Under the pieces are notes generated by a model. The model saw only the letters and a list, made by a program, of their open reading frames with translations. It made no database searches and was not told the origin of the DNA. A DNA stretch of 48,861 nt, taken from contig MGKV01000017.1 in the NCBI GenBank assembly GCA_001795795.1, positions 81 through 48,941 on the forward strand. The letters run 5' to 3'. Of the stretch, positions 29,798 through 37,375 are shown in pieces (position 1 is the first letter of the stretch; every line of letters starts with the position of its first letter). Source of the stretch: Candidatus Yanofskybacteria bacterium RIFCSPLOWO2_02_FULL_45_18. GTDB taxonomy: Bacteria > Patescibacteriota > Minisyncoccia > 2-02-FULL-40-12 > GWA2-44-9. Both the position numbers and the translations under genes were made by a program.

Positions 29798-30139
29798 TTT
29801 TGCGGAGTTGAGGATTTGCTTGAATACTTCGGGATTGTGTTCAGCAAAGTCGGCGAGGATTTTGCGGTCTAATTGAATGTCCGCTTTTTTGAGAAGCGGG
29901 ATAAGTTTGGAATAAGAAATACCATTTTCCCGTGCGGCGGCGTTAATTTTTATCTGCCACAAGCGGCGAAAGTTACCTTTTTTCTTTTTACGGTCAGCGA
30001 ACTGGAATGACCATGCATGGAGCAGGGCCTCTTTGGCGGCGCGCTCTTTGGATTTGCGGCCCCACAAAAACCCCTTGGTGTGTTTCAAGAGTGCTTTTCT
30101 CTTTCTGTTTGCTATTATGCCTCTTTTAACTCGTGTCAT
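29795..30139 (-). CDS. rplT: 50S ribosomal protein L20
   Basis: Early assembly protein of the 50S subunit. The 114-aa product shows the full family pattern: RVKRGIIANRKRKALLKHTK, GFLWGRKSKERAAKEALLHA, FADRKKKKGNFRRLWQIKIN and AARENGISYSKLI. It is the last gene of the order ldcA-infC-rpmI-rplT. In enteric bacteria L20 represses rpmI-rplT by binding its leader; the 66-nt gap to rpmI here is short and shows no obvious such fold. Its stop lies in the terminator arm. Confidence 0.98.
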   Translation of the reverse strand: MTRVKRGIIANRKRKALLKHTKGFLWGRKSKERAAKEALLHAWSFQFADRKKKKGNFRRLWQIKINAAARENGISYSKLIPLLKKADIQLDRKILADFAEHNPEVFKQILNSAK

Positions 30140-30205
30140 ATTATATAACTTGATGGCCGCTCGGCCATTTTGCTATTTATCGTTTATCATTTTCTAATTT
30201 CCATA

Positions 30206-30394
30206 TTAAAAACTGGGCAGTAAAAGCTTGGCTGACCTTAACAGTCCTCTCGGCACAGTTAAAGAACCGCGCCGATTACGTTTTTGATTGCCCGAAAGTT
30301 TGGCATTAAAATGATTCTGGTGCGGAGGCCGCTTGGTCATTTTGCCTCTGCCGGTTATCTTAACTCTTTTTTGCAATGACTTGTTTGTTTTCAT
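30206..30394 (-). CDS. rpmI: 50S ribosomal protein L35
   Basis: Small basic 50S protein of 62 aa: KTNKSLQKRVKITGRGKMTK then PPHQNHFNAKLSGNQKRNRR. The usual L35 motif KT..S..KR(F/V)K.TG.GK is kept. Its first 35 nt overlap the end of infC in another frame, an unusually long overlap for this gene pair, which suggests that the two are translationally coupled. Confidence 0.95.
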   Translation of the reverse strand: MKTNKSLQKRVKITGRGKMTKRPPHQNHFNAKLSGNQKRNRRGSLTVPRGLLRSAKLLLPSF

Positions 30395-30908
30395 GATTTT
30401 GTTTTTTGACTTTTTGCGCCACCGTTATCCAGCCAAAGGGGGAGCGTCTCAATAAATCATGGGCATTCGGTTCGGTCAGGGTTTTAAGGAAATTTATTAG
30501 CTTATCTCTTCCCATCGGCGCGAGAGCTTTTTCGCGTCCCCGCAGGGTTAGCTCAATTTTGACCAAGTACCCTTCTTTTAAAAACTCGTCTATTTGTTTG
30601 GCTTTGAAGTCCAAATCGTGGACTCCGGTCTTGAATCCGATGCGAACCGTTTTCATTTCTTGCTCCTTGGGTTTTCCGGAGCTCTTTCGTTCCTGCCGCG
30701 CTTTCTGGTACTTGTATTTGCCGTAGTCCATCAGTTTGGCTATGGGCGGCTGAACATTGGGCCCGACTTCTACCAGATCAAGGTCTTTTTCGCGAGCCAG
30801 TTTAAGCGCCTCAACTACGGGGACTATCCCAAGCTGTTCTCCCGTTTCGCCGATTAGTTTGACTTCGCGGGATCTGATTTGGTTGTTGATTCTTAATTCT
30901 TTTAGCAA
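30360..30908 (-). CDS. infC: Translation initiation factor IF-3
   Basis: Keeps ribosomal subunits apart and checks the start codon and initiator tRNA. The 182-aa product has the N-domain (INNQIRSREVKLIGETGEQL), the linker with YGKYKYQKARQERK and the C-domain (KTVRIGFKTGVHDLDFKAKQ, EGYLVKIELTLRGREKA). The only usable start is TTG at 30908, since an in-frame stop lies just upstream and no ATG or GTG is near. infC genes of enteric bacteria also use a non-AUG start (AUU) for autoregulation, so this may be meaningful. The gene follows ldcA by 58 nt and overlaps rpmI. Confidence 0.96.
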   Translation of the reverse strand: MLKELRINNQIRSREVKLIGETGEQLGIVPVVEALKLAREKDLDLVEVGPNVQPPIAKLMDYGKYKYQKARQERKSSGKPKEQEMKTVRIGFKTGVHDLDFKAKQIDEFLKEGYLVKIELTLRGREKALAPMGRDKLINFLKTLTEPNAHDLLRRSPFGWITVAQKVKKQNHENKQVIAKKS

Positions 30909-30966
30909 GTTATCGTTTGATGCTCAGATATTTAATCACAGTTTGTATAAAACTTCAAGAGCAGGG

Positions 30967-31935
30967 TTAATCAGCCAAATATTTTTCGGTTATCTGAATT
31001 TTGCCGACGCGTCCCTTGGCGGAACAATCTAACAGCGCTTTGGCTCCAACGGGAAGAGTTAAACTGGGGACATCATGGCCGAAATCAACCCCGTAAATAA
31101 CAGGAAAGTTATAACCCTCGGTTGCTTCCAAAATAATGTCTTCAAGAACCGGCGGCTTGTCCATATTTGCCCAGCCCTCGGTCTCATCTTCAATTGAGAC
31201 AAGGTCGGTGATTTTGCCGATTATCAGCCCCTCTATTTTCTTGAAAACTTTGGCTACGCGCAAGCGCCAAAGGAAGTTATCCAGACTTTCAATGTTTTCG
31301 GCGGTTTCTTCAAGGAATAATATCTTGCCGTCCCACTTGGGTTCAAAGGGGGTGCCCATCAATCCCAAAAGAGTGTCAAAGTTTCCTCCAATGAGTGTGC
31401 CTTCAGCCCGACCGGGGCGTAGAACTTTCCATTCGGTGAAACTGGACAAGCTGCCCGGCTCGCCTTTGGTTATGGCATTTTTAAAATTCTTAAGCGTGAA
31501 TTTGCCTCCTTTGGTTTCGGAGTTAAGCCCTTGGATAAGCGGGCCGTGGAAAGTTATCAGTCCCGTCTTTTCAGTAATGGCGGTGAGTAGGGTAGTGATG
31601 TCGGAGTAGCCGACGAATATTTTGGGATTCTTCTCAATAATACTCCAATCTATCTCGGGCAGGAGCTGAATCGCGGCATAGCCGCCGCCGGTGCAAAAAA
31701 TTGCCTTAACTTCGTCATCCAAAAACATTGCGAGGAGATCCGTTAGGCGGTCTTTGATTGGGCCGGCTTGGTAGTTGGCGTGGACCTCCAGCGCTTTGGG
31801 CCCAAGTTTTGGCTTAAAGCCCATGGATTCTAAAATAGCCATTCCGTTGGAAAGAGCCTTTTTTGAGAAAACTGGCATGGAGGGAGAGACGACCCCTACT
31901 ACATCGCCGGGTTTTAGTTTGGGCGGCTTAATCAT
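30967..31935 (-). CDS. LD-carboxypeptidase, peptidase S66 family (LdcA/MccF-like)
   Basis: Serine peptidase that removes the terminal D-alanine from muramoyl tetrapeptides (LdcA) or cleaves microcin-type conjugates (MccF). The 322-aa product begins LKPGDVVGVVSPSMPV and has the nucleophile serine in FVGYSDITTLL, the glutamate in LFLEETAENIESLDNFLWRL and the histidine in GVDFGHDVPSLTLPVG. No signal peptide, hence cytoplasmic, as expected for recycling. The place upstream of infC is unusual for a wall-recycling enzyme. murC and vanW are also in this window. Confidence 0.93.
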   Translation of the reverse strand: MIKPPKLKPGDVVGVVSPSMPVFSKKALSNGMAILESMGFKPKLGPKALEVHANYQAGPIKDRLTDLLAMFLDDEVKAIFCTGGGYAAIQLLPEIDWSIIEKNPKIFVGYSDITTLLTAITEKTGLITFHGPLIQGLNSETKGGKFTLKNFKNAITKGEPGSLSSFTEWKVLRPGRAEGTLIGGNFDTLLGLMGTPFEPKWDGKILFLEETAENIESLDNFLWRLRVAKVFKKIEGLIIGKITDLVSIEDETEGWANMDKPPVLEDIILEATEGYNFPVIYGVDFGHDVPSLTLPVGAKALLDCSAKGRVGKIQITEKYLAD

Positions 31936-32097
31936 AAAGTGGCGCAGACGGCCAATAGGGTTACTGTCAGCAAATCTTGACAGGCATTAAAAAACACTGA
32001 CTCCTAGTAAATCTATTGTCAGTATAGCATTTGGCCAAGAGGGAGGCAAACCTTCAAAAACTTGACGATTTCTCTTAATAGTTGCTTAAAAAGTAAG

Positions 32098-32781
32098 CTA
32101 CTTCAGTACCTCAACCGCATATTTTTTTATGATTTCTTCGTTGGAGAGATTATACCAGGGATAATTTGAATCGCCGGGATAAAAACCGATGCCGTCGTTT
32201 CTCCGCGCTTCCTTTTCTTCGGCTGTGGCATGGTCGTGGGCAATGTCGTAAGTTCTGCCTTGCGCCATCAGATTTCTCTCAACGGTTTCGTGTGTGAGAA
32301 TATATTTTATTTCCTTCGAATCAATTTTGCCGTCTATCCAGATCTCCCGCGCGGGCACATAATCGTATACGAAAGAATGGCCGCCGAAAACAAAACCCGG
32401 GTCAATGTATTTTCTGACCACGGTTCCGTCTACGAATTTTATCGCGGCGGTATCGGTCTCTTCCTCTCTAACTATAAAGCTGGGCGCGGGCGGAGGCAGA
32501 GTCAGTTTCTTTTTCATCATTTCGCGCTCCTCGCTGTAGCTTTCAAAATCGGTTGCTTGGACCTCCATTTCGAAAACCTTCAGCATCAATCCGATCTCGT
32601 CTTTAAAAATCCGGTCAATCCATATTTCGTCGTCGGGTATATAGTATTTGTTTGAATACCAAGCGAGACGGTGCGGATTCCAATGCGGTGAAGTAAAGTC
32701 GGTATCCAGGGTGTTGCGGATCAAAAATCCGTCCACCAGCACTTTTTTTTTGTTTTTTAAGATATTGGGCGTATTGTCCAT
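32098..32781 (-). CDS. Unrecognised protein with an internal duplication and an HExxER-type motif (227 aa)
   Basis: Two related units are visible: residues about 14-62 (VLVDGFLIRNTLDTDFTSPH ... YIPDDEIWIDRIFKDE) and 113-160 (KFVDGTVVRKYIDPGFVFGG ... YVPAREIWIDGKIDSKE). The second continues into IKYILTHETVERNLMAQGRT and YDIAHDHATAEEKEARR. The HExxE...AHxxA pattern occurs in short phage and bacterial proteins and looks like a metal-binding helix pair, possibly a peptidase relative, but I cannot name the family. In the first unit the helix is kept without the histidine. The gene is divergent from argS, with a short leader containing GAGG before the ATG. Confidence 0.8.
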   Translation of the reverse strand: MDNTPNILKNKKKVLVDGFLIRNTLDTDFTSPHWNPHRLAWYSNKYYIPDDEIWIDRIFKDEIGLMLKVFEMEVQATDFESYSEEREMMKKKLTLPPPAPSFIVREEETDTAAIKFVDGTVVRKYIDPGFVFGGHSFVYDYVPAREIWIDGKIDSKEIKYILTHETVERNLMAQGRTYDIAHDHATAEEKEARRNDGIGFYPGDSNYPWYNLSNEEIIKKYAVEVLK

Positions 32782-32802
32782 AATCCTCTATTATATTAGA
32801 TT
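32774..32802 (+). promoter_or_regulatory. Promoter of argS-metK, leaderless layout
   Basis: TTGTCC (32774-32779), 17-nt spacer, TAGATT (32797-32802), 7 nt to the ATG at 32810. It overlaps the start of the divergent gene. Confidence 0.55.
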
Positions 32803-32809
32803 ATAAGGT

Positions 32810-34636
32810 ATGCATAAACAAGCCGAAGCTCGGGAACAAGTTAAAAATATCGCCGCCAAAATTCAGACAGACGCGGAAAAGCGCGATTATGTTCATCTCC
32901 ACGATTATCTTCTAGAAAAAGTTTCTTCAGAAGTCCGCGATATCGTTCGGGAATCCTTGGGAATTTCACGGGAGGCAGCCGACCATATGGTGATTGAAAT
33001 AGCGCCGCCGCATGTCCACGGCGACTTGGCGCTCAATATTTTTGATGCGGCAAAAATATCCGGCCAGTCCGCAGTTAATCTTGCCGCCGCGATTTCCAAA
33101 GCGCTGGAGCTGAAGTTACCGGAGCATCTGGAAAAGATTGAGTTGGCAGGGCCGTTTGTCAATCTTTTTTTGAAACGGAAGCTGTTTTATCGCGAATCGT
33201 TAACCGAAGCAGTCCGGTTGGGCGAAAAGTTCGGCGAAAGTAATGTTAATGCCGGCAAACTGGCTTGGGTTGAGTATTCGGCGCCCAATATCGCCAAACC
33301 CATCGGCGTCGGCCACTTGAGGTCAACCATCATAGGTCAAGCGCTGGTTAACATTTACCATGCTACCGGCTACGGAGTTCTCCGCCATAATTATCTTGGC
33401 GACTGGGGAACGCAATTTGGCAAGCTCATTTACGCTTACCAGCAATGGGGCGATGAAAACAAAATAAACCAAAATCCGATTGCCGAGCTTAAAGAATTAT
33501 ACGTCCGTTTCCATAAAGAAGCGGAAACAAATCCGGACATGGAGGACAAAGCGTGCGCTCTTTCACTTCGCCTTGAGGAGGGTGCTCCGGAACTGTTGTC
33601 TTTGTGGCAACGCTTCAAAGACTTGAGTGTTGCTAATTTCAAAAAAACCTACCAAAAATTGGGAGTGGAGTTTGATTTATGGCTTGGAGAAAGCGAATTT
33701 GCGGGTCAGGGGCAGGACATTGCCAAAGAGTGTTTGGATAAAAAAATATGCCAGAAAGATCCTGATTCCGGCGCGGTTGTTTGCGATTTGGGCGGCGGCA
33801 TTCCGACATTCCTGATTCAAAAGCAGGACGGCTCTACCTTATATATAACCCGCGATCTCGCCTCCATTAAATTCAGAGTTGAGGCGGCGCGTCCCGATGT
33901 TCTGCTTTATATTGTCGGCAGTGAGCAGGAGCTGAACTTCCGCCAGTTTTTGGGGCTGGCCGAAAAGCTTGGTTATGTTCAGCTCGGCCGCGCAAAACAT
34001 ATCGGCTTTGGCACAATCTTGAGCGAGGGTAAGAAAATGTCCACTCGCGGAGGCACACTAATCGAGTTGGAAGAGCTTATCGCTCAATCTATTGCCAAAT
34101 CAAAGGAAATAATTAAAGAAAAAAATCCGGATTTGAACAGCGCCCAAGCGGATGAGATTTCACGAATCGTCGGTGTTGGCGCGATAATTTATAATGACCT
34201 TCGTCAGTCGCGGACAAAAAATATTTCTTTTAACTGGAAGCGGATGTTGGATTTTGAGTCGGGTAGCGCGGCGTATTTGCAGTATACTTATGTGAGGATA
34301 CGGTCAATACTGAAAAGAGCGACCAGTCGACCAAGCGGCCAAGCGACAGGTTTTAGTTATATTTTTGAAAAAGAGAGCGAATTTAATCTGACTAGAAAAA
34401 TGGTATTCTTTCCGCAGGTTGTGTTGAAGGCGCAGGAAAACAACTGGCCGCACCTTGTTGCCACTTATCTTGAAGAGCTGGCGCAACTGTTCAATACTTT
34501 TTACAATGAAGCATCAATAATTAACACTTCGGACATCTTGCTTAGGGAGTCACGACTGAATCTTATCTCGGCAGTTGCCGCTATAGTTAAAAAGGGCTTG
34601 GGTTTGCTTGATATTAAAGTACCCGATAAAATGTAA
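32810..34636 (+). CDS. argS: Arginyl-tRNA synthetase
   Basis: Charges tRNA-Arg. The 608-aa product has the N-terminal additional domain (VHGDLALNIFDAAKISGQSA), the HIGH-type motif in VEYSAPNIAKPIGVGHLRST, the LGDWGTQFGKLIYAYQQWG block, the KMSKS-like KKMSTRGGTLIELEEL and the anticodon domain. A segment near residues 502-515 (RATSRPSGQATGF) is encoded by GACCA/AAGCG reiterations (34317-34350) and seems inserted. The first 40 residues are extra compared with common ArgRS starts, but the -10 box 7 nt before the ATG supports it. metK follows after 16 nt. Confidence 0.97.
   Translation: MHKQAEAREQVKNIAAKIQTDAEKRDYVHLHDYLLEKVSSEVRDIVRESLGISREAADHMVIEIAPPHVHGDLALNIFDAAKISGQSAVNLAAAISKALELKLPEHLEKIELAGPFVNLFLKRKLFYRESLTEAVRLGEKFGESNVNAGKLAWVEYSAPNIAKPIGVGHLRSTIIGQALVNIYHATGYGVLRHNYLGDWGTQFGKLIYAYQQWGDENKINQNPIAELKELYVRFHKEAETNPDMEDKACALSLRLEEGAPELLSLWQRFKDLSVANFKKTYQKLGVEFDLWLGESEFAGQGQDIAKECLDKKICQKDPDSGAVVCDLGGGIPTFLIQKQDGSTLYITRDLASIKFRVEAARPDVLLYIVGSEQELNFRQFLGLAEKLGYVQLGRAKHIGFGTILSEGKKMSTRGGTLIELEELIAQSIAKSKEIIKEKNPDLNSAQADEISRIVGVGAIIYNDLRQSRTKNISFNWKRMLDFESGSAAYLQYTYVRIRSILKRATSRPSGQATGFSYIFEKESEFNLTRKMVFFPQVVLKAQENNWPHLVATYLEELAQLFNTFYNEASIINTSDILLRESRLNLISAVAAIVKKGLGLLDIKVPDKM
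34317..34350. repeat. Reiterated insert in argS
   Basis: CGACCAGTCGACCAAGCGGC and related units, translated as RATSRPSGQATG. Different word family from the AT-rich inserts. Confidence 0.5.
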
Positions 34637-34652
34637 TTTAGTAGTTATTTCT

Positions 34653-35714
34653 ATGAATACTATATCGAAGATTACTACCGCTGAAAGCGTAACGGCGGGG
34701 CATCCGGACAAAGTTTGCGACCAGATATCGGACGCGGTCTTGGACGCTCTTTTGGAAAAAGATCCGCAAAGCCGCGTAGCGGTTGAATCTTTTGGTTCGC
34801 ACGGTTTGGTCGTGATTGGGGGCGAGGTAACCAGTTCCGCCAAAGTTGATTTCGCCGATATTGCGCGGAGGACTTATCGCGATATTGGTTATTGCGACAA
34901 ACCGAAGATGGTAGTAAATGTCCGCGCGCAGTCGCCCGATATTGCTGTGGGCGTGGATACGGGTGGAGCTGGGGATCAAGGCATCATGTATGGTTATGCC
35001 ACCGACGAAACTCCCGAATTTTTGCCGCCGGTGGTAGTTCTGGCGCACAAGCTGACCCGTGGTTTGGAAGATTTGCGGAGGAATAACCCTGACTTTGAAT
35101 GGCTTGAACCGGACGGCAAGGCGCAGATTACTATGGATGGTCCGGTAGCGAAATCAGTTTTAGTTTCCTGTCAGCACAAGGAAGAGATTGATATTAAAGA
35201 ACTGCGGGAAGCTATCCGTGAAAAATTAATTTTGCCGATTGTCGGAGAGGGCGACTACGATGTTTTAATAAACCTGACCGGCAAGTTTGTGCAAGGCGGC
35301 TTTGATGCCGATACTGGGCTGACCGGCCGCAAGATAATGGTGGATACTTACGGTGGAATAATTCCGCATGGCGGGGGATGCTTTTCGGGCAAGGACCCGA
35401 CTAAGGTTGACCGCTCGGCGGCATATATGGCGCGCTTTGCCGCCAAAAACATTGTCGCAAACGGCTACGCTAAAAAATGCCTGGTCAGTGTGGCTTACGC
35501 TATCGGCAAGAAGGAACCATTGATGCTGGAGGCCGAAACTTTCGGCACGGGTAATACGGATATGGCGCGGGAAATACTGGGAACTTATTTTAATTTTGCT
35601 CCGCTAAGAATCATCAAGGCATTGGATTTACGCCGGCCCATCTATCTTCAGACGGCTGCTTACGGGCATTTCGGCAAGCCTGACCTGCCATGGGAGAAAA
35701 TTGTTAAGCTCTGA
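34653..35714 (+). CDS. metK: S-adenosylmethionine synthetase
   Basis: Makes S-adenosylmethionine from methionine and ATP. The 353-aa product (E. coli 384) has AESVTAGHPDKVCDQISDAV, VDTGGAGDQGIMYGYATDET, the P-loop-like GGGCFSGKDPTKVDRSAAYM and the late KPDLPWEK end. Start at ATG 34653; a longer frame would begin inside argS. It lies 16 nt behind argS and has no promoter of its own. The product feeds the methyltransferases RsmI (42613) and the one at 14679. Confidence 0.97.
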   Translation: MNTISKITTAESVTAGHPDKVCDQISDAVLDALLEKDPQSRVAVESFGSHGLVVIGGEVTSSAKVDFADIARRTYRDIGYCDKPKMVVNVRAQSPDIAVGVDTGGAGDQGIMYGYATDETPEFLPPVVVLAHKLTRGLEDLRRNNPDFEWLEPDGKAQITMDGPVAKSVLVSCQHKEEIDIKELREAIREKLILPIVGEGDYDVLINLTGKFVQGGFDADTGLTGRKIMVDTYGGIIPHGGGCFSGKDPTKVDRSAAYMARFAAKNIVANGYAKKCLVSVAYAIGKKEPLMLEAETFGTGNTDMAREILGTYFNFAPLRIIKALDLRRPIYLQTAAYGHFGKPDLPWEKIVKL

Positions 35715-35721
35715 ATTATCG

Positions 35722-35750
35722 TTGCCAAATGACTGATTGTGAGTTATATT
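35722..35750 (+). promoter_or_regulatory. Promoter of tRNA-Met
   Basis: TTGCCA (35722-35727), 17-nt spacer, TATATT (35745-35750), 18 nt before the tRNA. Confidence 0.75.
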
Positions 35751-35768
35751 TGGGCTGGTTTAGTGTCG

Positions 35769-35840
35769 GTCGGTGTAGCTCAGTGGTAGAGCACTGCCCT
35801 CATAAAGCAGTTGTCGGAGGTTCGATCCCTCCCACCGACA
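35769..35840 (+). tRNA. tRNA-Met (anticodon CAT), probably elongator
   Basis: Acceptor GTCGGTG/CACCGAC, D-arm GCTC/GAGC, anticodon stem CTGCC/AGCAG (one C-A mismatch next to the loop), loop CTCATAA, T-arm GGAGG/CCTCC, discriminator A, no encoded CCA. It lacks the three G-C pairs of initiator tRNA. A tRNA-Ile(CAU) cannot be excluded, but a UAU tRNA-Ile exists at 3933. Confidence 0.92.
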
Positions 35841-35871
35841 CAAAAACCAAGTTGTTTAACAAGGAGCATGT

Positions 35872-36552
35872 ATGGATTTTATGGCGGTTGTTGTTATTTT
35901 TATTTTGATGGGTTTATCCTTAATTTTATTTGCCCGCTACCGTAACCGCAGAAACAGGATTAAGCGCGAAGAAGAAAAAAAGAAATTCAGCCAGACAGCC
36001 GACAGCAAAGCGGAAGAGTTCGTTCTGCTGGGTCACTTCAATCCTTTTCACAACGAGTATCCCGCGCCGGTTGACGCGATTGGTATTCTTGGCGGGGTTG
36101 CTCTGGTGTCCGTAATGATAGCGAGAAAAGAGGGCGGTGTTCCGGTTATCAGGCAAGTGGGAAAGGATTTTCTCTATCAGCGGCATAATGCCGAGACAAC
36201 TGCCGGATTGGCCGGCTTTGACTATTGGAACGACTTCCTGTTTGCTTTTAGCGAAGAAAGGGTTATTTGCCCAAAAATATCCCGACAGCTGGAATTCTAT
36301 AACGACCTTTTGAAAGATCACAAGTTTTGCAAAGACAAGTCCCCGATGAGATTATACTTGGCGATGTGTCTTATGGCAGCCGAACTGATCATCCCCGAAC
36401 TGATTGCCACATTGAAATGGCAGTTAGCCCGAGGTTATACGGAAGAGTTCGTAACCCAATGGTACGGCCACAAAATCTACGCTTTGTTTGATAAAGATAC
36501 GAAAGAACTGTTGCCAAAAGATTGGCGTGACTTATTAAAAATGCCCAGCTAA
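35872..36552 (+). CDS. Unrecognised protein with one N-terminal membrane segment (226 aa)
   Basis: A single membrane helix (AVVVIFILMGLSLILFARY) is followed by a basic cluster (RNRRNRIKREEEKKK) and about 180 soluble residues with no motif that I recognise. The soluble part is rich in aromatic residues (FDYWNDFLFAF, WYGHKIYALFDKDTKELLPK). By the positive-inside rule the soluble part is cytoplasmic. AAGGAG 6 nt before the ATG marks the start. The gene lies between tRNA-Met and tmRNA and has its own terminator at 36543; it may be transcribed together with tRNA-Met, since no terminator separates them. Confidence 0.8.
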   Translation: MDFMAVVVIFILMGLSLILFARYRNRRNRIKREEEKKKFSQTADSKAEEFVLLGHFNPFHNEYPAPVDAIGILGGVALVSVMIARKEGGVPVIRQVGKDFLYQRHNAETTAGLAGFDYWNDFLFAFSEERVICPKISRQLEFYNDLLKDHKFCKDKSPMRLYLAMCLMAAELIIPELIATLKWQLARGYTEEFVTQWYGHKIYALFDKDTKELLPKDWRDLLKMPS

Positions 36553-36568
36553 ATTAGCCGGGCTTTTA
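36543..36568 (+). terminator. Terminator after the 35872 gene
   Basis: GCCC-A-GCTA...TAGC-C-GGGC followed by TTTTATA. The hairpin begins before the stop codon. Confidence 0.7.
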
Positions 36569-36601
36569 TAATAACGCAATCTTTGCGGGCGCTTGTTTTA
36601 A

Positions 36602-36658
36602 ACCAACAGGGCGTCCCCACGATTGGCACATGCCAATTACGGAGATGTCCCTGTTGGT
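36602..36658. repeat. Nested inverted repeat upstream of tmRNA
   Basis: ACCAACAGGG (36602-36611) pairs with 36649-36658, and inside ATTGGCA (36622-36628) pairs with 36631-36637. It lies outside the tmRNA promoter. It could be a small RNA hairpin, an operator or an inserted palindrome. Confidence 0.6.
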
Positions 36659-36708
36659 GATACCCGTTCGGTGACAGTGTTACCTATGTACCCATCCGGT
36701 ACAGATTG

Positions 36709-36737
36709 TTGTCAAATTGGCGCTATTATGCTATAAT
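36709..36737 (+). promoter_or_regulatory. Promoter of tmRNA
   Basis: TTGTCA (36709-36714), 17-nt spacer, TATAAT (36732-36737), 9 nt before the tmRNA 5' end. Confidence 0.85.
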
Positions 36738-36746
36738 TACAGATAC

Positions 36747-37106
36747 GGGAGCGATCGGCTTCGACGTTGTTCTTAGCTAATTAGATGCTGGGAGTGGACG
36801 GCTTGTTTAACCACTATAAAACACCGGCCAATCAAAATAGGTGCAAATTATTCACCTAATTACGCTTTCGCTTAAGTAATTTTGCGAAGCCGTTCTGTCT
36901 GCGATGCTCGCTAGCAGAATCAGGACGTCATTAGCGAGCTGGGCAGCCCGTTTTGTTTTCTCGCGACGCTGCCGAGAAATTAGAGGAGACTAGCTCAAAG
37001 TAATTTTGTTGATTTCACATCTCTGGGCGAAATAATCAAATCAGATATCCCGGTACACATCTATTGGCGCGAACTGCGGACTGGGGTTCAATTCCCCACG
37101 CTTCCA
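36747..37106 (+). ncRNA. ssrA: tmRNA, tag peptide ANYSPNYAFA
   Basis: Rescues stalled ribosomes and tags the unfinished protein. The 5' end GGGAGCGATCGGCTTCGACG and the 3' end GGTTCAATTCCCCACGCTTCC A form the tRNA-like domain (acceptor GGGAGCG/CGCTTCC, T-arm CTGGGG/CCCCA-type). The tag frame starts at GCA 36843 after ATAGGT, matching the position of the E. coli resume codon, and runs ANYSPNYAFA to TAA at 36873-36875. The hydrophobic AFA end fits the protease recognition rule. CCA is not encoded. FtsH at 4704 is one known protease for such tags. Confidence 0.95.
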
Positions 37107-37145
37107 CAATTTTAAATAGGCCCGTCGGGCCTATTTAAAATTGTG
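37105..37145 (+). terminator. Terminator of tmRNA
   Basis: CACAATTTTAAATAGGCCC pairs perfectly with 37127-37145 around GTC (19 bp). It overlaps the last two bases of the mature RNA. Confidence 0.85.
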
Positions 37146-37300
37146 GGAGCGAGCAAGCAAAATGTTTTGCTTGCGGTGGGAATTGAAGACCGCAGCGATG
37201 CGCGATGAGCAATTGGCGAATCGTGCCGCGAGGGGGGTCTGCGAGCGAATTGTCGGAAAACAATTCGACTTGTAGGCAATTCCCTACGCTTTTGATAGAA
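37146..37300. other. Intergenic stretch with degenerate copies of the tmRNA 3' end
   Basis: GTGGGAGCG (37143-) and GTGGGAATTGAAG (about 37176-37188) together look like an inverted copy of the tmRNA 3' end, split by a palindrome (GCAAGCAAAATGTTTTGCTTGC). GGCAATTCCCTACGCTTTT (about 37275-37293) is a direct, slightly changed copy of CAATTCCCCACGCTTCC. No gene is seen. This fits past integration at tmRNA. Confidence 0.5.
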
Positions 37301-37313
37301 ACAGAGCTCTTTT

Positions 37314-37342
37314 TTGACATTTGTCCGTTTTTGCGCTAAAAT
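37314..37342 (+). promoter_or_regulatory. Promoter of typA
   Basis: Consensus TTGACA (37314-37319), 17-nt spacer, TAAAAT (37337-37342), then a 33-nt gap to the ATG. Confidence 0.8.
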
Positions 37343-37375
37343 ATATTGCTCTGTTTAATTTAATGTCCCTACGAG

